A stretch of 64,000 nt of DNA from Lachnospiraceae bacterium (GTDB taxonomy: Bacteria > Bacillota > Clostridia > Lachnospirales > Lachnospiraceae). Shown in pieces: positions 17,323 to 25,079 of the stretch (positions within the stretch are counted from its first letter, which is position 1; each line of letters begins with the position of its first letter). The translations under genes were made by a program, and so were the position numbers. The notes below the pieces were generated by a model. That model saw only the letters and a program-made list of their open reading frames with translations, searched no databases and was not told the DNA's origin. The stretch lies in assembly GCA_030825115.1 (NCBI GenBank), contig JAPJQL010000004.1, forward strand, positions 118,733 to 182,732. Direction: 5' to 3'.

Positions 17323-18363
17323 TTATACATTTCCCAAAAACAGTTCGGCAAATCCAAAACGGGTGTCTCCCCGGTATCCTGTCACTGTCTTTGCCGCCGC
17401 AAGGGAGTTTAAGATCGCCTCTTCCGTCGCATCGGAAGCCGCCCGGAAAGCCTGCTCCAGCCGGTCTTCCCTCAGCACTTTTATCTCCGTCACATCTGCC
17501 CCGCTTCCTGTCAGGACCCGGTTGGCGGTGGTAAAGCCGATCACGATATCACCGCTGCCATGCCCCATGTAGGAGCCGCACCGCGACAATCCCGCGCCGG
17601 CGCGTTTGATGATGCGTTTCAGCTGCCTGTCGCTGACCGGAAGGTCCGTCGCCACGATCATCATGATCGATCCCTTGTCCAGCTCGGCTTCTTCTATCTG
17701 CGCCGCAATCTCATCCCCGATTTTTTTTCCGTCCAGCCGAAGGTCCCTGGTCTTACCAAAATTAGACTGTACCAGTACACCGAGAGTATATTCCTGTCCG
17801 TCATAGGACATGACGCGGGAGGCAGAACCGATCCCGCCTTTTAAGCCAAAACACACCGTGCCGGTGCCCGCCCCGACTGCCCCTTCTTCAAAATCCTCAC
17901 AGGCAGACAGGATGGCCATATCAAGCTCTGCCTTCCCCACAACCCGCTCCTGGATTAGGTTCAAAGAAGAATCATTGCACTCTCCAACCACCGGATTGAT
18001 CGATGCGACCTCCACCCCGTCCTGTCTGCATCGTTCAACCATGTAGTCCACCACAGCGTCGTGGACCCTTCCCACATTCAGGGTGTTCGTCAGTGCGATC
18101 GGCGTTTCTAACGTCCCCAGCTCCTCCACCTGCACAAGCCCCTGGGACTTGCCGAAGCCGTTGTGGATATAGGCGGCTGCCGTCAGCTTATGGACGAAAG
18201 GATTGTCCTCACACGGCATGATCACAGTCACTCCTGTCTTATGTTTGTCATTGTCTACGGTGCAGTGCCCTACTTTAACTCCCGGCACATCCGTAATCTT
18301 ATTTCTCTTGCCTGTCTTCATATCTCCAATCACAATCCCATAATCACGTATGCGTTTTGTCAT
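17323..18363 (-). CDS. P1 family aminopeptidase (DmpA/BapA type)
   Basis: A 346-residue member of the N-terminal nucleophile P1 peptidase family. These cut themselves into alpha and beta chains just before a serine that becomes the nucleophile; here the site is G231-S232 in KGSIMMIVATDLP, a close match to the family signature. An ITDVPGVKVGH start (about residues 23-33) and GECNDSSLN near 127-135 are also typical. Activities in the family range from D- and L-aminopeptidase to beta-peptidyl aminopeptidase; substrate here unknown. The ATG at 18363 is preferred because AAGGTG lies at a proper distance; that same GTG three codons earlier is the alternative start. Confidence 0.88.
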   Translation of the reverse strand: MTKRIRDYGIVIGDMKTGKRNKITDVPGVKVGHCTVDNDKHKTGVTVIMPCEDNPFVHKLTAAAYIHNGFGKSQGLVQVEELGTLETPIALTNTLNVGRVHDAVVDYMVERCRQDGVEVASINPVVGECNDSSLNLIQERVVGKAELDMAILSACEDFEEGAVGAGTGTVCFGLKGGIGSASRVMSYDGQEYTLGVLVQSNFGKTRDLRLDGKKIGDEIAAQIEEAELDKGSIMMIVATDLPVSDRQLKRIIKRAGAGLSRCGSYMGHGSGDIVIGFTTANRVLTGSGADVTEIKVLREDRLEQAFRAASDATEEAILNSLAAAKTVTGYRGDTRFGFAELFLGNV

Positions 18364-18468
18364 TTTTTTCACCTTATCTCTATAATTTTATTATGCTGCC
18401 TGAAGCACACTGTCTCTATTATACATCTTTTTTGCAGGATGCCCACCATATTTTGGGGATTTTCTGCA

Positions 18469-18497
18469 TTGTTTTTCCAAATATCCTTTGTTATACT
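18469..18497 (+). promoter_or_regulatory. Promoter for the 78-residue protein gene
   Basis: TTGTTT, a 17-base spacer and TATACT, 44 bases upstream of the ATG at 18542. Confidence 0.6.
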
Positions 18498-18541
18498 ATA
18501 GTCATCCAATAGGAAATCAAAAAAATCATGGAGGAAAGAAA

Positions 18542-18778
18542 ATGAAGATTCAGAACATTAACGATGTCGATACGTTTTTCAAGGTTGTGGATGAATGCAA
18601 GGGCACGATCGAGCTGGTATCTCCGGAAGGCGACCGGATCAATCTGAAGTCGAAGCTGACTCAATATCTGTCTATGGCAACGATCTTCTCAAATGGCTAT
18701 ATAAAAGAACTTGAACTGGTTGCCCACGAAACAGAAGACGTCGATAGACTTATCAAGTATATGTATCAGGGAGAATGA
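18542..18778 (+). CDS. Small conserved-looking protein of unknown function
   Basis: A 78-residue soluble, acidic protein beginning MKIQNINDVDTFF. It looks like a compact alpha/beta fold: a helix near residues 7-18, two strands around IELVSPEGDRINL, then a long helix and a final strand-helix pair. No catalytic motif is visible. GGAGG sits nine bases before this ATG; an earlier ATG 18 codons up has no ribosome site. It has its own promoter and terminator, so it is a single-gene unit. I do not recognise the family. Confidence 0.75.
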   Translation: MKIQNINDVDTFFKVVDECKGTIELVSPEGDRINLKSKLTQYLSMATIFSNGYIKELELVAHETEDVDRLIKYMYQGE

Positions 18779-18820
18779 CACGGCGATACCTCACAGTACC
18801 GCCGTGTCATTCATTTTATT
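18775..18820. terminator. Terminator shared by two convergent genes
   Basis: Arms 18775-18785 and 18800-18810 (ATGACACGGCG and its complement) overlap the stop codon at 18776-18778; moderate T-rich tract on both sides. Confidence 0.7.
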
Positions 18821-18831
18821 CTATGCCGGCT

Positions 18832-19998
18832 TCAGCAGGTTTTCTCCCCTTTTTCAGCCCTCTTGGCGCGCTGCTCCTCACGGGCTTTCTCCAGGAGCCG
18901 TCCGTTCACCCATTGTCTCAAAAGCGCATAGAGAACCGAAACCAGCGGAATGAAGACCAGCATGCCGGTAATCCCCATCATGCTGCCGCCCAGCGTCACG
19001 GCAACCAGCACCCAGATCGATGGCAGCCCCACGGAATTCCCCACCACGTGAGGATAGATCAGGTTTCCCTCGATCTGCTGCAGCACAAGGAACACGCAGA
19101 TAAAGGCAAGCGCCTGCATCGGGCTGACCATCAGGATCAGAAACGCCCCGACCGCACAGCCGATAAATGCTCCAAAGATCGGGATCAGGGCCGTGAACGC
19201 AATCAACACTCCGATCAGCATTGCATAAGGCATCCTGAGGACTGAAAGCGTGACAAAAAACATCATGCCAAGAATCACAGCCTCCACACACTGCCCTGTC
19301 AGGAAGCTGGAAAAGGTAGACTCTGTCAGCCTTGCCGTCCGCAGCACGGCATCGGCAGCAGCCTTTGGCATGCAGGCCCGTACCAGCTTGGAAACCTGAC
19401 GCCCCAGCGTCTCCTTCTGCAGCAGGATATAGACCGCAAACACAAGGCCGATCCCAAATGCAGTAACTCCGCTGACAATGCTTTTTGCCGCAGAGAATGT
19501 CGTATTGAGCAAAGAGCCTGCGCCTGTGGTCAGAAAGCCGATCAGCCCCTGCATCAGCTGCTCCCAGTTGACTTCCATCTGGTTGATGTAAGTAACCACA
19601 TCCGGGTACTGGACAAACCACGCAGTCAGCTTATCCTGCGCGCCCGCAAGAAACTGCGGAACACTGCTCTGAAGTGTGATCAGCGTCCGGAAAAACTCCG
19701 GTGCCACGACAACCATGACCATCGTTACGGTCCCGGTCACAGCCACAAGTGTAAGGATCAAACAGACTGCCCTTCTCCACCGGCAGGGCTTGCCGGGCAT
19801 TATCTTCCCTTCGATCCAGCGCATCGGCACATTCAGGATAAATGCAATCGCCGCCCCAAGCAAAAACGGAAATATCATCCCCAAAAGCGTCGCCGCCACT
19901 CCAAGCAGGCTGCGGTAATTCGCACCCGCCACCGCGGCGATCACGGTAAAAACAATCAAACCCCTCAGTTTTTTTATCGTATCCTGATTCAATTCCAT
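18832..19998 (-). CDS. AI-2E family transporter (PerM/YtvI type)
   Basis: A 388-residue membrane protein with about eight hydrophobic segments and a central hydrophilic region, the pattern of the AI-2E/PerM family. The segment GVLIAFTALIPIFGAFIG and the later PHVVGNSVGLPSIWVLV stretch are characteristic. Members have been linked to autoinducer-2 export, sodium-proton exchange and, in spore formers (YtvI), spore functions; none can be chosen from sequence. The C-terminal 25 residues are highly charged. The start is the ATG six bases after AAGGAG; a longer frame of 13 more codons lacks a ribosome site. Confidence 0.87.
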   Translation of the reverse strand: MELNQDTIKKLRGLIVFTVIAAVAGANYRSLLGVAATLLGMIFPFLLGAAIAFILNVPMRWIEGKIMPGKPCRWRRAVCLILTLVAVTGTVTMVMVVVAPEFFRTLITLQSSVPQFLAGAQDKLTAWFVQYPDVVTYINQMEVNWEQLMQGLIGFLTTGAGSLLNTTFSAAKSIVSGVTAFGIGLVFAVYILLQKETLGRQVSKLVRACMPKAAADAVLRTARLTESTFSSFLTGQCVEAVILGMMFFVTLSVLRMPYAMLIGVLIAFTALIPIFGAFIGCAVGAFLILMVSPMQALAFICVFLVLQQIEGNLIYPHVVGNSVGLPSIWVLVAVTLGGSMMGITGMLVFIPLVSVLYALLRQWVNGRLLEKAREEQRAKRAEKGEKTC

Positions 19999-20143
19999 AA
20001 CATGCTCCTTGTTTTGCCCCAAATCAGGGGCTTCCATTCCGGCTTTCCGGTATGAACCCTATTATACACGAGTCTTTCCCATCTGTAATCTGAATCTTTC
20101 TAAAATCTTTCTAAAAAACTGGAAACAGTGACAGGCAGCCCGA

Positions 20144-20152
20144 CATATGATT
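20144..20152 (+). promoter_or_regulatory. Possible sporulation-type -10 element before the Cys/Gly-rich gene
   Basis: CATATGATT starting near 20142 lies about 40 bases upstream of the ATG. It resembles the CATA-type -10 of the mother-cell sigma factors SigE/SigK more than a SigA promoter, for which no -35 is seen. Weak evidence. Confidence 0.25.
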
Positions 20153-20181
20153 AAGTGTAAATAATTTTTGGAGGAACTGGT

Positions 20182-20418
20182 ATGAGTGATTTAGCAGCAA
20201 CAAACTGCGGTTGTGGATGTGACTGTAACACGGGAGGAAACGGATGCAACTGGATCTGGATCATCCTTCTGCTCTGCTGCTGTGGCGGCAACGGATTTGG
20301 CGGAGGCGGATGTTGTGAACATAACAGCTGTGGCTGCGGAGGCGACTGGATCTGGATCATCATCCTGCTCTGCTGCTGTGGCGGCGGATTCGGCGGCGGA
20401 TGCAATAACTTCTGCTAA
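20182..20418 (+). CDS. Cys/Gly-rich protein with duplicated WIWII-LL-CCCGG unit
   Basis: A 78-residue protein with 19 or so cysteines and many glycines. After MSDLAATNCGCGCD it has two near-copies of one unit: NWIWIILLLCCCGGNGFGGGG (residues 26-46) and DWIWIIILLCCCGGGFGGG (55-73). Each unit is a short, very hydrophobic stretch followed by a CCCGG run and a glycine tail. Similar short proteins in Clostridia carry the label chorion class high-cysteine protein, which says nothing of function (from memory). It could be a membrane-inserting or spore-coat protein, or a thiol-rich matrix protein. GGAGG lies seven bases before the ATG; a strong terminator follows. No maturation or export gene is next to it. 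Confidence 0.85.
   Translation: MSDLAATNCGCGCDCNTGGNGCNWIWIILLLCCCGGNGFGGGGCCEHNSCGCGGDWIWIIILLCCCGGGFGGGCNNFC
20270..20406 (+). repeat. DNA-level duplication inside the Cys/Gly-rich gene
   Basis: The stretch from about 20252 (TGGATCTGGATCATC) recurs from about 20347 with few changes, giving the two protein repeats. Both copies keep GGATCTGGATCATC and CTGCTCTGCTGCTGTGGCGG. Confidence 0.6.
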
Positions 20419-20437
20419 TGTAAGAGCGGCCCCAATC

Positions 20438-20473
20438 AAAAAGGTTCTGCAGATTTTCTGCGGAACCTTTTTT
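20438..20473 (+). terminator. Terminator of the Cys/Gly-rich gene
   Basis: AAAGGTTC and GAACCTTT arms with an inner GCA/TGC pair, followed by TTTTTT. Confidence 0.85.
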
Positions 20474-20482
20474 GTATCCAGT

Positions 20483-20647
20483 TTATGAACTTCCTGCCCT
20501 TGTTCCATCCTCCGTCTTCCGGCTCCCGGCACCGCCGTTTTCGGCATGTTTCCCGTCCCGGAAAATGGATTTCTTTTTCTGGCACTCCTGGCAGTCTTCA
20601 TCAATCTCGTACACGGCATTGCCATCTATGATCAATCTCGTTGACAT
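20483..20647 (-). CDS. Short CxxC protein of unknown function
   Basis: A 54-residue frame beginning MSTRLIIDGNAVYEIDEDC. The first 30 residues look like a real small fold: two strands, then DEDCQECQKKK with one CxxC pair. The tail is hydrophilic and low in complexity. AGGAGAG lies upstream, though about 11 bases from the ATG, which is long. The frame is short but reads cleanly between the terminator of the Cys/Gly-rich gene and the divergent small gene. A single CxxC suggests metal binding as a dimer or a redox role; neither is shown. Confidence 0.6.
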   Translation of the reverse strand: MSTRLIIDGNAVYEIDEDCQECQKKKSIFRDGKHAENGGAGSRKTEDGTRAGSS

Positions 20648-20747
20648 ATGAAAATCACTCTCCTGTATGATTAATATATGCGCCTATCCCAGGTATGATT
20701 TTACAAAGCGCAGCATATATTGTCTCAAAACGATAAGGACCTGCAAT

Positions 20748-21092
20748 ATGAATGAAGAACAGCAAAACGGCTACCGCCCGACAGATTTTGACTATCTGCT
20801 GGCAGACCCGCAGCTCCAGATGATAAAAGCAGCCCTCCCCTATATGCAGCTTCCCCAGCAGCGCATGATTTCCATGATGATCAAGATACGGGAGCTGAAC
20901 CGTACAAGAGAACTGTTCCGCGACGGGGAGATGTCTGCGATGGGGCTTGGCGCCGGAGGAGTGAAAAAAGCTTCCTCTCCGATGGAGATCATCCAGACGA
21001 TCAAGCAGTACGCCGGTCCCCGTGAGCGGGAAATGATCGACATGCTGGAAAACCTCCAGCTTATGATGCAGGCTATGCAGACGACGACATAA
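20748..21092 (+). CDS. Helical protein of unknown function
   Basis: A 114-residue protein that begins MNEEQQNGYRPTDFDYLLAD. It is methionine- and glutamine-rich and almost wholly helical: helices near residues 18-30, 33-55 (QRMISMMIKIRELNRTRELF), 75-90 and 92-110. No known domain. AAGGA sits eight bases before this ATG; a frame extending 27 codons upstream has no ribosome site. It lies 40 bases before a second helical gene of similar size, and the two probably form a unit. Methionine-rich helical proteins of this kind occur in Lachnospiraceae genomes without assigned function, as far as I recall. Confidence 0.7.
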   Translation: MNEEQQNGYRPTDFDYLLADPQLQMIKAALPYMQLPQQRMISMMIKIRELNRTRELFRDGEMSAMGLGAGGVKKASSPMEIIQTIKQYAGPREREMIDMLENLQLMMQAMQTTT

Positions 21093-21132
21093 ATGCCGTA
21101 CCGACCGGCTAAACGTTTTGAAAGGAGTGTTT

Positions 21133-21423
21133 ATGAATTCTGAAAACAACTGGAAACAGGACCCCCGGCTCCGTTCCATGAGCCCGGAAAAACTGAAATA
21201 CATTACGGAGTTCGCCGACCGGGTCTCCAAACTGCCAAAGGACCAGATCCTTCCCACCTTTATGGCGATGCAGATGGAAACCTCTCAAAACGGCATGCAG
21301 CTAAACGACCAGGAGACTGACCTTCTGCTGTCAGTCCTCACCGCCGGAATGTCCCCTGCTGAGAAAAAAAGGCTGGACTCCATCCGGCTCCTCGCAAAAA
21401 AACTGGCTGCCAGGTCTTCCTGA
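21133..21423 (+). CDS. Helical protein of unknown function, partner of the preceding gene
   Basis: A 96-residue protein beginning MNSENNWKQDPRLRSMSPEKL. Predicted helices at about residues 17-32, 37-50, 55-72 and 75-93, with a MSPEKLKYITEF and a MSPAEKKRLDSI segment that echo each other and may be an internal repeat. AAAGGAG lies five bases before the ATG. No catalytic motif, signal peptide or membrane segment. Co-directional with, and 40 bases after, the previous helical gene, so the products may act together. Family not recognised. Confidence 0.7.
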   Translation: MNSENNWKQDPRLRSMSPEKLKYITEFADRVSKLPKDQILPTFMAMQMETSQNGMQLNDQETDLLLSVLTAGMSPAEKKRLDSIRLLAKKLAARSS

Positions 21424-21432
21424 CAGCCAGCT
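21402..21432 (+). terminator. Weak terminator hairpin at the end of the helical gene pair
   Basis: CTGGCTG and CAGCCAG arms with an inner CAGG/CCTG pair span the stop codon. The T tract is poor. Confidence 0.4.
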
Positions 21433-21467
21433 TGCAGGTTTGAAAAAGCGGACCGGCATGCAGGCAC

Positions 21468-22235
21468 TTATTGTGCCATGCCTGCCGCTTCCACGTATTC
21501 CAGCCCGGATGCATCTGCTGCCACCACGATTCTGGTGCCTGCATCCACCTGCTGAACCAACAGCTTCATATACTCTTCCGGAATCGCAATGCAGCCCTCC
21601 GTCCATGTCTTGACCGGATGAAGACCATGAAGGAAAATGGCCGAACCTTTGCCCGGAACGCACCCGGCATTATAATCAAGGGCAATGCTGTAGTTGTAGC
21701 ACGGATTCACCTCGATCAGATGCTCTGCCGAACGCCAGGTGACCGGTGTCGTCTTCGCGCTCACCATCTGGTTGTAATACCCGCTCTGGCTGTCATCCAC
21801 CCAATAATCGTATTCATCCAGCACTTTATAGGGCAGGATGCTGCCCGGGTCATCCAGGATGCCAAACGCACGGGTAAAGCCATAGTTTCCTACCGGCGTC
21901 CTGCGGTCCCCTTCCATCTTATCTGCTGTCATTCCGTTAAAACCACAGTATCCCGGGACATAAAACTCCTCGCTCCAGATCCCTTCCTCCGATTTTTTGA
22001 AATACGCCGCATGGATCTGGGAACTGTCCATTCCGGTTCCGACAACTACGATCACTTTGTCTGCGCCCTGTGCCGCCAAAAGCTTTTCAATCTCAATTCC
22101 GGACTCTCTTTTTCCATCCGTCTCCAACACTGTCTTTTCCACTCCCGGTCCTGTCTGGGCATATACGGCAAGGCTGCTTCCAGCCATCACCATGCCCGCC
22201 GCCGCCAAGGCGGCAAGCTTCCCAATCTTTTTCAT
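21468..22235 (-). CDS. Secreted L,D-transpeptidase (YkuD family)
   Basis: A 255-residue exported protein with a signal peptide (residues 1-26, KK then a hydrophobic run, cleavage near VYAQ). The YkuD catalytic motif is visible as H203-G-L-H and TEGC with the nucleophile C215. Such enzymes make 3-3 cross-links in peptidoglycan or attach proteins to the wall; some amidase-like relatives exist. No LysM or SH3b wall-binding domain precedes the catalytic one. AGGAG lies eight bases before the ATG. It is 34 bases from the leuS stop on the same strand, so it may be the last gene of the leuS transcript. Confidence 0.85.
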   Translation of the reverse strand: MKKIGKLAALAAAGMVMAGSSLAVYAQTGPGVEKTVLETDGKRESGIEIEKLLAAQGADKVIVVVGTGMDSSQIHAAYFKKSEEGIWSEEFYVPGYCGFNGMTADKMEGDRRTPVGNYGFTRAFGILDDPGSILPYKVLDEYDYWVDDSQSGYYNQMVSAKTTPVTWRSAEHLIEVNPCYNYSIALDYNAGCVPGKGSAIFLHGLHPVKTWTEGCIAIPEEYMKLLVQQVDAGTRIVVAADASGLEYVEAAGMAQ

Positions 22236-22269
22236 CCCAGTCTCCTGACTCTTCCGTCACATCTGCATT

Positions 22270-24681
22270 CTACTTGCATACAAGATTTACAATCCTGCCC
22301 GGCACATAGATTTCCTTTACAACCGTTCCTGTAATCTTATCTGCCGCCGCCTGTTTTCCTGCAGCGATCACATCTTCCTTGGAAATGTCTGCCGGTACGG
22401 AGATCACAGCTCTTGTCTTTCCGTTTACCTGCACGGCGACTTCTATCTCGTCATCCTTCATCGCCTCTTCGTCACACTCCGGCCAGTCTGCGTGGAATAC
22501 CGTATCGGTACCGCCAAGCTGCTGCCACAGTTCCTCGCCGATATGAGGTGCAAACGGAGCAAGCAGTACGACAAATGTCTTTAAGGTCTCTTTGTCGATG
22601 CCGCCGGTCTTCTTGGCAAGCTCGATCAGCTTATTGTTGTACTCCATGAAACCGGAGATCACGGTATTCAAGTTGAACTGGTTAAACCTCTGCTCAATAT
22701 CAAACACCAGTTTGTGGCGCAGGCGGAGCATCTCTCTGGTCGCCTCAATCTCTTTATCCCTGCTGTCGGCAACCAGGTTCCAGAAGCGGTTCAGGAAGCG
22801 GGCCACGCCTTCAATCCCGCGGTCATCCCACTCTGCATCCAGCTCCGGCGGTCCCACAAACAGCTCATACATCCTTAAGGCGTCGCAGCCATAATCCCTT
22901 ACCAGGTCATCCGGGGAAACGACATTCCCTTTCGATTTGCTCATCTTAATGCCGTTCTTGCCGTTGATCATACCCTGGTTGAACAGCTTCTTAAACGGCT
23001 CATCGAAATCAACCACACCGATATCGTGCAGGAACTTGGTGTAGAAACGGGAGTAAAGCAGATGAAGTACTGCATGCTCCACACCTCCGATATACATGTC
23101 TACCGGCAGATATTTGTCCGCTTTCTCCTTAGATACCAGTTCTTTGTCGTTGTGGCTGTCCACATAGCGCAGGAAATACCAGGAAGAACCTGCCCACTGA
23201 GGCATGGTGTTGGTCTCTCTCTTTGCCGGTCCGCCGCATTCCGGGCAGGTGCAGTTCACCCAGTCTTCAATGGCCGCAAGCGGGGATTCCCCTGTTCCGG
23301 TCGGCTGATAGCTCTCCACCTCAGGAAGTCTGAGCGGAAGTTCCTCCTCCGGTACAGCCACGTTGCCGCAGTGCGGGCAGTGGATGATCGGAATCGGCTC
23401 GCCCCAGTAACGCTGTCTGGAGAATACCCAGTCACGCAGTTTATAGTTCACGGTCTTCTTGCCAAAACCTCTTGCCTCTATCATGGCAGGAGCCTCTTTT
23501 TTCAACACTGCGGACTCCATTCCGTTCCACTCGCCGGAATTGATCATAATGCCGCTCGCCTCGGTGTAGGCTTCCTGCATATCCTCAATCTCCACGCCGT
23601 CCTTTGCGATAACCTGGACGATCGGGATGCCGAATTTCTTCGCAAATTCAAAGTCACGGTCATCATGAGCCGGCACGCACATGATCGCGCCCGTACCATA
23701 ATCGGACAGGACGTAATCAGACAGCCAGATCGGAGTCTTCGCCCCGTTCAGCGGATTGATTGCATAGCTTCCGGTAAATACGCCGGTCTTCTCCTTATCC
23801 TGCATCCTGTCTACATTCGATTTCATGGAGGACTCGTTGATATACTTCTCTACCGCTTCCTGTGTCTCAGGCGTGGCAAGGCTCTTTGCCAGCGCATGCT
23901 CCGGAGCCAGCACCATGAATGTCGCGCCGTACAGCGTATCCGGTCTTGTCGTATAGACCGTGATCTTCTCGTCCCTTCCCTCTACCGGGAAATCAACCTC
24001 TGCGCCGTAAGATTTGCCAATCCACTCGCTCTGCATCTTCTTTACCTTCTCCGGCCAGTCCAGTTTGTCTAGGTCGTTCAGCAGACGGTCTGCATAAGCG
24101 GTGATCTTCAGCATCCACTGTCTCAGGTTCTTCTTGGTAACGGTAGCGCCGCAGCGTTCACAGCAGCCGTTGACCACTTCCTCGTTTGCCAGTCCGGTCT
24201 TGCAGTCCGGACACCAGTTGATCGGGAACTCTTTCTCATAAGCCAGTCCGGCCTTGAACATCTTTACAAAAATCCACTGGGTCCATTTGTAGAAATCCGG
24301 GTCCGTGGTGTTGACTTCCATATCCCAGTCATAGACTGCCGCGATCTCGTTGATCTGCTTTTTAATGTTCGCCACGTTCTCAGCAGTCGACTTTGCAGGG
24401 TGAACGCCCATCTTGATCGCGTAGTTCTCAGCCGGCAGGCCGAATGCGTCCCAGCCCATCGGATGGATCACATAATGTCCCTTCAAAATCTGGTAACGGC
24501 TCCACACATCGGAAATCACATAACCTCTCCAGTGTCCTACGTGAAGGCCGCTGCCGGACGGATACGGGAACATGTCCAGACAGTAGTATTTCGGCTTCTT
24601 TCCGTCGTTTACGTTGATGGGATTCTTTTCCCAATTCTCGCGCCATTTTTTCTCAATCGCGCTGTGGTTGTAGCTTGCCAT
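22270..24681 (-). CDS. leuS: Leucyl-tRNA synthetase
   Basis: An 803-residue class Ia synthetase that charges tRNA-Leu. The HIGH motif appears as HVGH (residues 47-50), the KMSKS motif as KMSKSKGN near residue 575, and the CP1 editing domain with TTRPDTLYGAT near 235 lies between. Zinc-knuckle cysteines are present in CPDCKTG and CCERCG near 163-180, and CPHCGN later. Length fits the bacterial family. AGGAGG sits nine bases before the ATG. Expression is set by the T-box leader upstream, with a consensus promoter ahead of it. Confidence 0.98.
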   Translation of the reverse strand: MASYNHSAIEKKWRENWEKNPINVNDGKKPKYYCLDMFPYPSGSGLHVGHWRGYVISDVWSRYQILKGHYVIHPMGWDAFGLPAENYAIKMGVHPAKSTAENVANIKKQINEIAAVYDWDMEVNTTDPDFYKWTQWIFVKMFKAGLAYEKEFPINWCPDCKTGLANEEVVNGCCERCGATVTKKNLRQWMLKITAYADRLLNDLDKLDWPEKVKKMQSEWIGKSYGAEVDFPVEGRDEKITVYTTRPDTLYGATFMVLAPEHALAKSLATPETQEAVEKYINESSMKSNVDRMQDKEKTGVFTGSYAINPLNGAKTPIWLSDYVLSDYGTGAIMCVPAHDDRDFEFAKKFGIPIVQVIAKDGVEIEDMQEAYTEASGIMINSGEWNGMESAVLKKEAPAMIEARGFGKKTVNYKLRDWVFSRQRYWGEPIPIIHCPHCGNVAVPEEELPLRLPEVESYQPTGTGESPLAAIEDWVNCTCPECGGPAKRETNTMPQWAGSSWYFLRYVDSHNDKELVSKEKADKYLPVDMYIGGVEHAVLHLLYSRFYTKFLHDIGVVDFDEPFKKLFNQGMINGKNGIKMSKSKGNVVSPDDLVRDYGCDALRMYELFVGPPELDAEWDDRGIEGVARFLNRFWNLVADSRDKEIEATREMLRLRHKLVFDIEQRFNQFNLNTVISGFMEYNNKLIELAKKTGGIDKETLKTFVVLLAPFAPHIGEELWQQLGGTDTVFHADWPECDEEAMKDDEIEVAVQVNGKTRAVISVPADISKEDVIAAGKQAAADKITGTVVKEIYVPGRIVNLVCK

Positions 24682-24735
24682 AATTTCTTCCTCCTGAAAT
24701 ATTGTTTAACCGCACATTTTTATAAAATAATAAAA

Positions 24736-25018
24736 CCCTGCCGTCTCTGTCTCCAGAGACGCAGGGCATATCCTACGCGGTACCACTCTGATTCATGCTT
24801 TCTGCATGCACTCAACCGGCAGATATCAACGCATCTGCCAATCCCTCATAACGGCGGGATCCGTCCTGACCTAATAAATCCTGCACATGGCAGTCCGTTC
24901 GGCCGGCTGCTCCAAGACCAGTTCGGAAGCCATCCATCTCCGCCTCGCACCATCCGGCGGCTCTCTGTCCATGTCCTGGCAGCCTACTACTTCTCTTCAT
25001 CGCATTTATGCTGACTAT
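24736..25018 (-). promoter_or_regulatory. T-box leader of leuS
   Basis: Transcribed leftward. The near-invariant T-box sequence AGAGTGGTACCGCG is at 24776-24789, and the terminator that it competes with is the hairpin 24736-24741/24761-24766 with an inner 43-48/55-60 pair, followed by TTTTATTATTTT. Stem I lies between about 24870 and 25010. Uncharged tRNA-Leu should bind the specifier loop and NCCA end, favour the antiterminator and let leuS be read. I could not fix the specifier codon with confidence; CUU or CUC near GAACTGGTCTTGG is a candidate. Confidence 0.92.
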
Positions 25019-25019
25019 T

Positions 25020-25048
25020 AATGTAGCATAAGCAGGGAAGGGTGTCAA
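25020..25048 (-). promoter_or_regulatory. Promoter for leuS
   Basis: Minus strand TTGACA (25043-25048), 17-base spacer, TACATT (25020-25025), just upstream of the T-box. Confidence 0.85.
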
Positions 25049-25079
25049 GTATTTCTATCAGATTCCGGTTAGATTACGG

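Noticed and set aside
20182..20418. Lanthipeptide or other modified-peptide precursor
   Set aside because: No leader-core layout, no modification enzyme, protease or exporter of the right type next to it.
20191..20625. Long reading frame on the minus strand across the Cys/Gly-rich gene
   Set aside because: It is the shadow of the Cys/Gly-rich gene; it runs through a strong terminator and has no ribosome site.
24812..25048. Short protein on the minus strand ahead of leuS
   Set aside because: It lies entirely within the T-box leader.
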